Below the pieces are notes generated by a model that was given only the letters and a program-made list of their open reading frames with translations, searched no databases and had not been told where the DNA came from. From Taibaiella lutea (lineage in GTDB: Bacteria > Bacteroidota > Bacteroidia > Chitinophagales > Chitinophagaceae), in the NCBI RefSeq assembly GCF_008629695.1, contig NZ_VWSH01000001.1, positions 1,515,990-1,579,989 on the forward strand: a stretch of DNA of 64,000 nucleotides, written 5' to 3'. Shown in pieces: positions 63,620-64,000 of this stretch (position 1 is the first letter of the stretch; each line of letters opens with the position of its first letter). A program made the translations under genes and the position numbers.

Positions 63620-64000
63620 TTAAAATGCCTCATCGCCATCTGTTACAAATCCTGAAGTATCATCATCAGAACCATTTTTCTCCTCACCTTCATCGCTAAA
63701 ACCTTCGCTCATATCTTCAGAAGTCAAATCATATTTTTCCTCAATTTCCACCAAACGCTCATTAGCCAAGCCTTTTATACCTGTCTGCGCAGGCGCAACG
63801 CCTTCTTTTTTGAAGCAATAAGGATATTCTTTTCTGCTGTCTTCTTCCTTTTCGACTCCGATTAATTCTATCAAAAATGTCCATTTTTTTACTGGATCAT
63901 AAGTATAAACAAATTTTTCATCAGGCTTTTCCACCAGTGCAGAAACAGGAGTCTTTATCATAGACAAGGCCGGCGCTTCTTTTTTGTTGACCAACACTTC
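63620..64000 (-). CDS. Plasmid pRiA4b ORF-3-like protein, N-terminus cut by window edge
   Basis: The frame runs open to the right edge, with GTG at 63997 as an internal codon, so the true start is outside. About 127 residues are seen. FVYTYDPVKKWTFLIELIGVEKEED and YPYCFKKEGVAPAQTGIKG match the pRiA4b ORF-3 family, in which a YxYDxGDxWxHxIxLE-type region is followed by a YPxCLxGEGACPPED-type region. The C-terminus is an acidic tail of about 40 residues. The function of the family is not known. Confidence 0.75.
   Translation of the reverse strand, partial: EVLVNKKEAPALSMIKTPVSALVEKPDEKFVYTYDPVKKWTFLIELIGVEKEEDSRKEYPYCFKKEGVAPAQTGIKGLANERLVEIEEKYDLTSEDMSEGFSDEGEEKNGSDDDTSGFVTDGDEAF

Overview
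The window is a chromosomal segment from a member of the Bacteroidota. It most resembles the Chitinophagales/Chitinophagaceae, but that placement rests on gene content alone. Supporting signs are: surface proteins ending in type IX secretion (T9SS) type A sorting domains; a CarboxypepD_reg/TonB-dependent receptor; a GldF permease; an HU-CCDC81/SPOR protein; DUF2490, DUF2480 and DUF3108 families; a ctaB-coxC-coxC-coxD-SCO-DUF420 cluster; AT-rich spacers; and many starts preceded by the Bacteroidota -7 element TAnnTTTG rather than a clear Shine-Dalgarno. No rRNA, tRNA, CRISPR, prophage or insertion sequence was seen.

Layout. 1-8.8 kb: partial uvrA, a RelE/ParE toxin-antitoxin pair, ligA, sufS, a glycosyltransferase and a lipoprotein. 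9-15.8 kb: a 1037-residue TPR protein, an outer-membrane protein, an HU/SPOR protein and a DUF2490 protein. 15.9-24.2 kb, minus strand: gldF-rsgA-SCO-mazG, two paralogous beta-barrel proteins, a small SET-domain protein, a SNF2 helicase and methylmalonyl-CoA epimerase. 24.4-30.5 kb, plus strand: an IscS/NifS-like desulfurase, an IscA-type protein, then cytochrome oxidase assembly and subunit genes. 30.6-32 kb: an orphan ParA and a deoxynucleoside kinase. 32.1-43.8 kb: two giant T9SS substrates with a decayed sorting-domain fragment between them. 44.8-49.2 kb: folK, a DEDDh exonuclease, DUF2480, DUF3108 and a TPR protein. 49.5-56.5 kb: a beta-helix-like lipoprotein, a TonB-dependent receptor, a PhoU-like DUF47 protein and a Pit phosphate permease. 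56.7-64 kb: a PKD-repeat T9SS protein, enoyl-CoA hydratase, infC, a 35-residue-repeat protein, a membrane protein, miaA and a partial pRiA4b ORF-3 protein.

The most interesting part is 49.5-56.5 kb. The lipoprotein and the receptor each have a promoter region with RTTAC-type 7-mers repeated every 11 bp (three and six copies). In both, the nearest copy lies 10 bp upstream of a TAnnTTTG-like -7 element. This resembles the direct-repeat layout bound by PhoB/OmpR-family response regulators. The divergent neighbours are phosphate genes, and the Pit permease carries a PDZ-like domain in its central loop. Together they suggest a phosphate-responsive outer- plus inner-membrane uptake locus. The regulatory link and the substrate are inferences.
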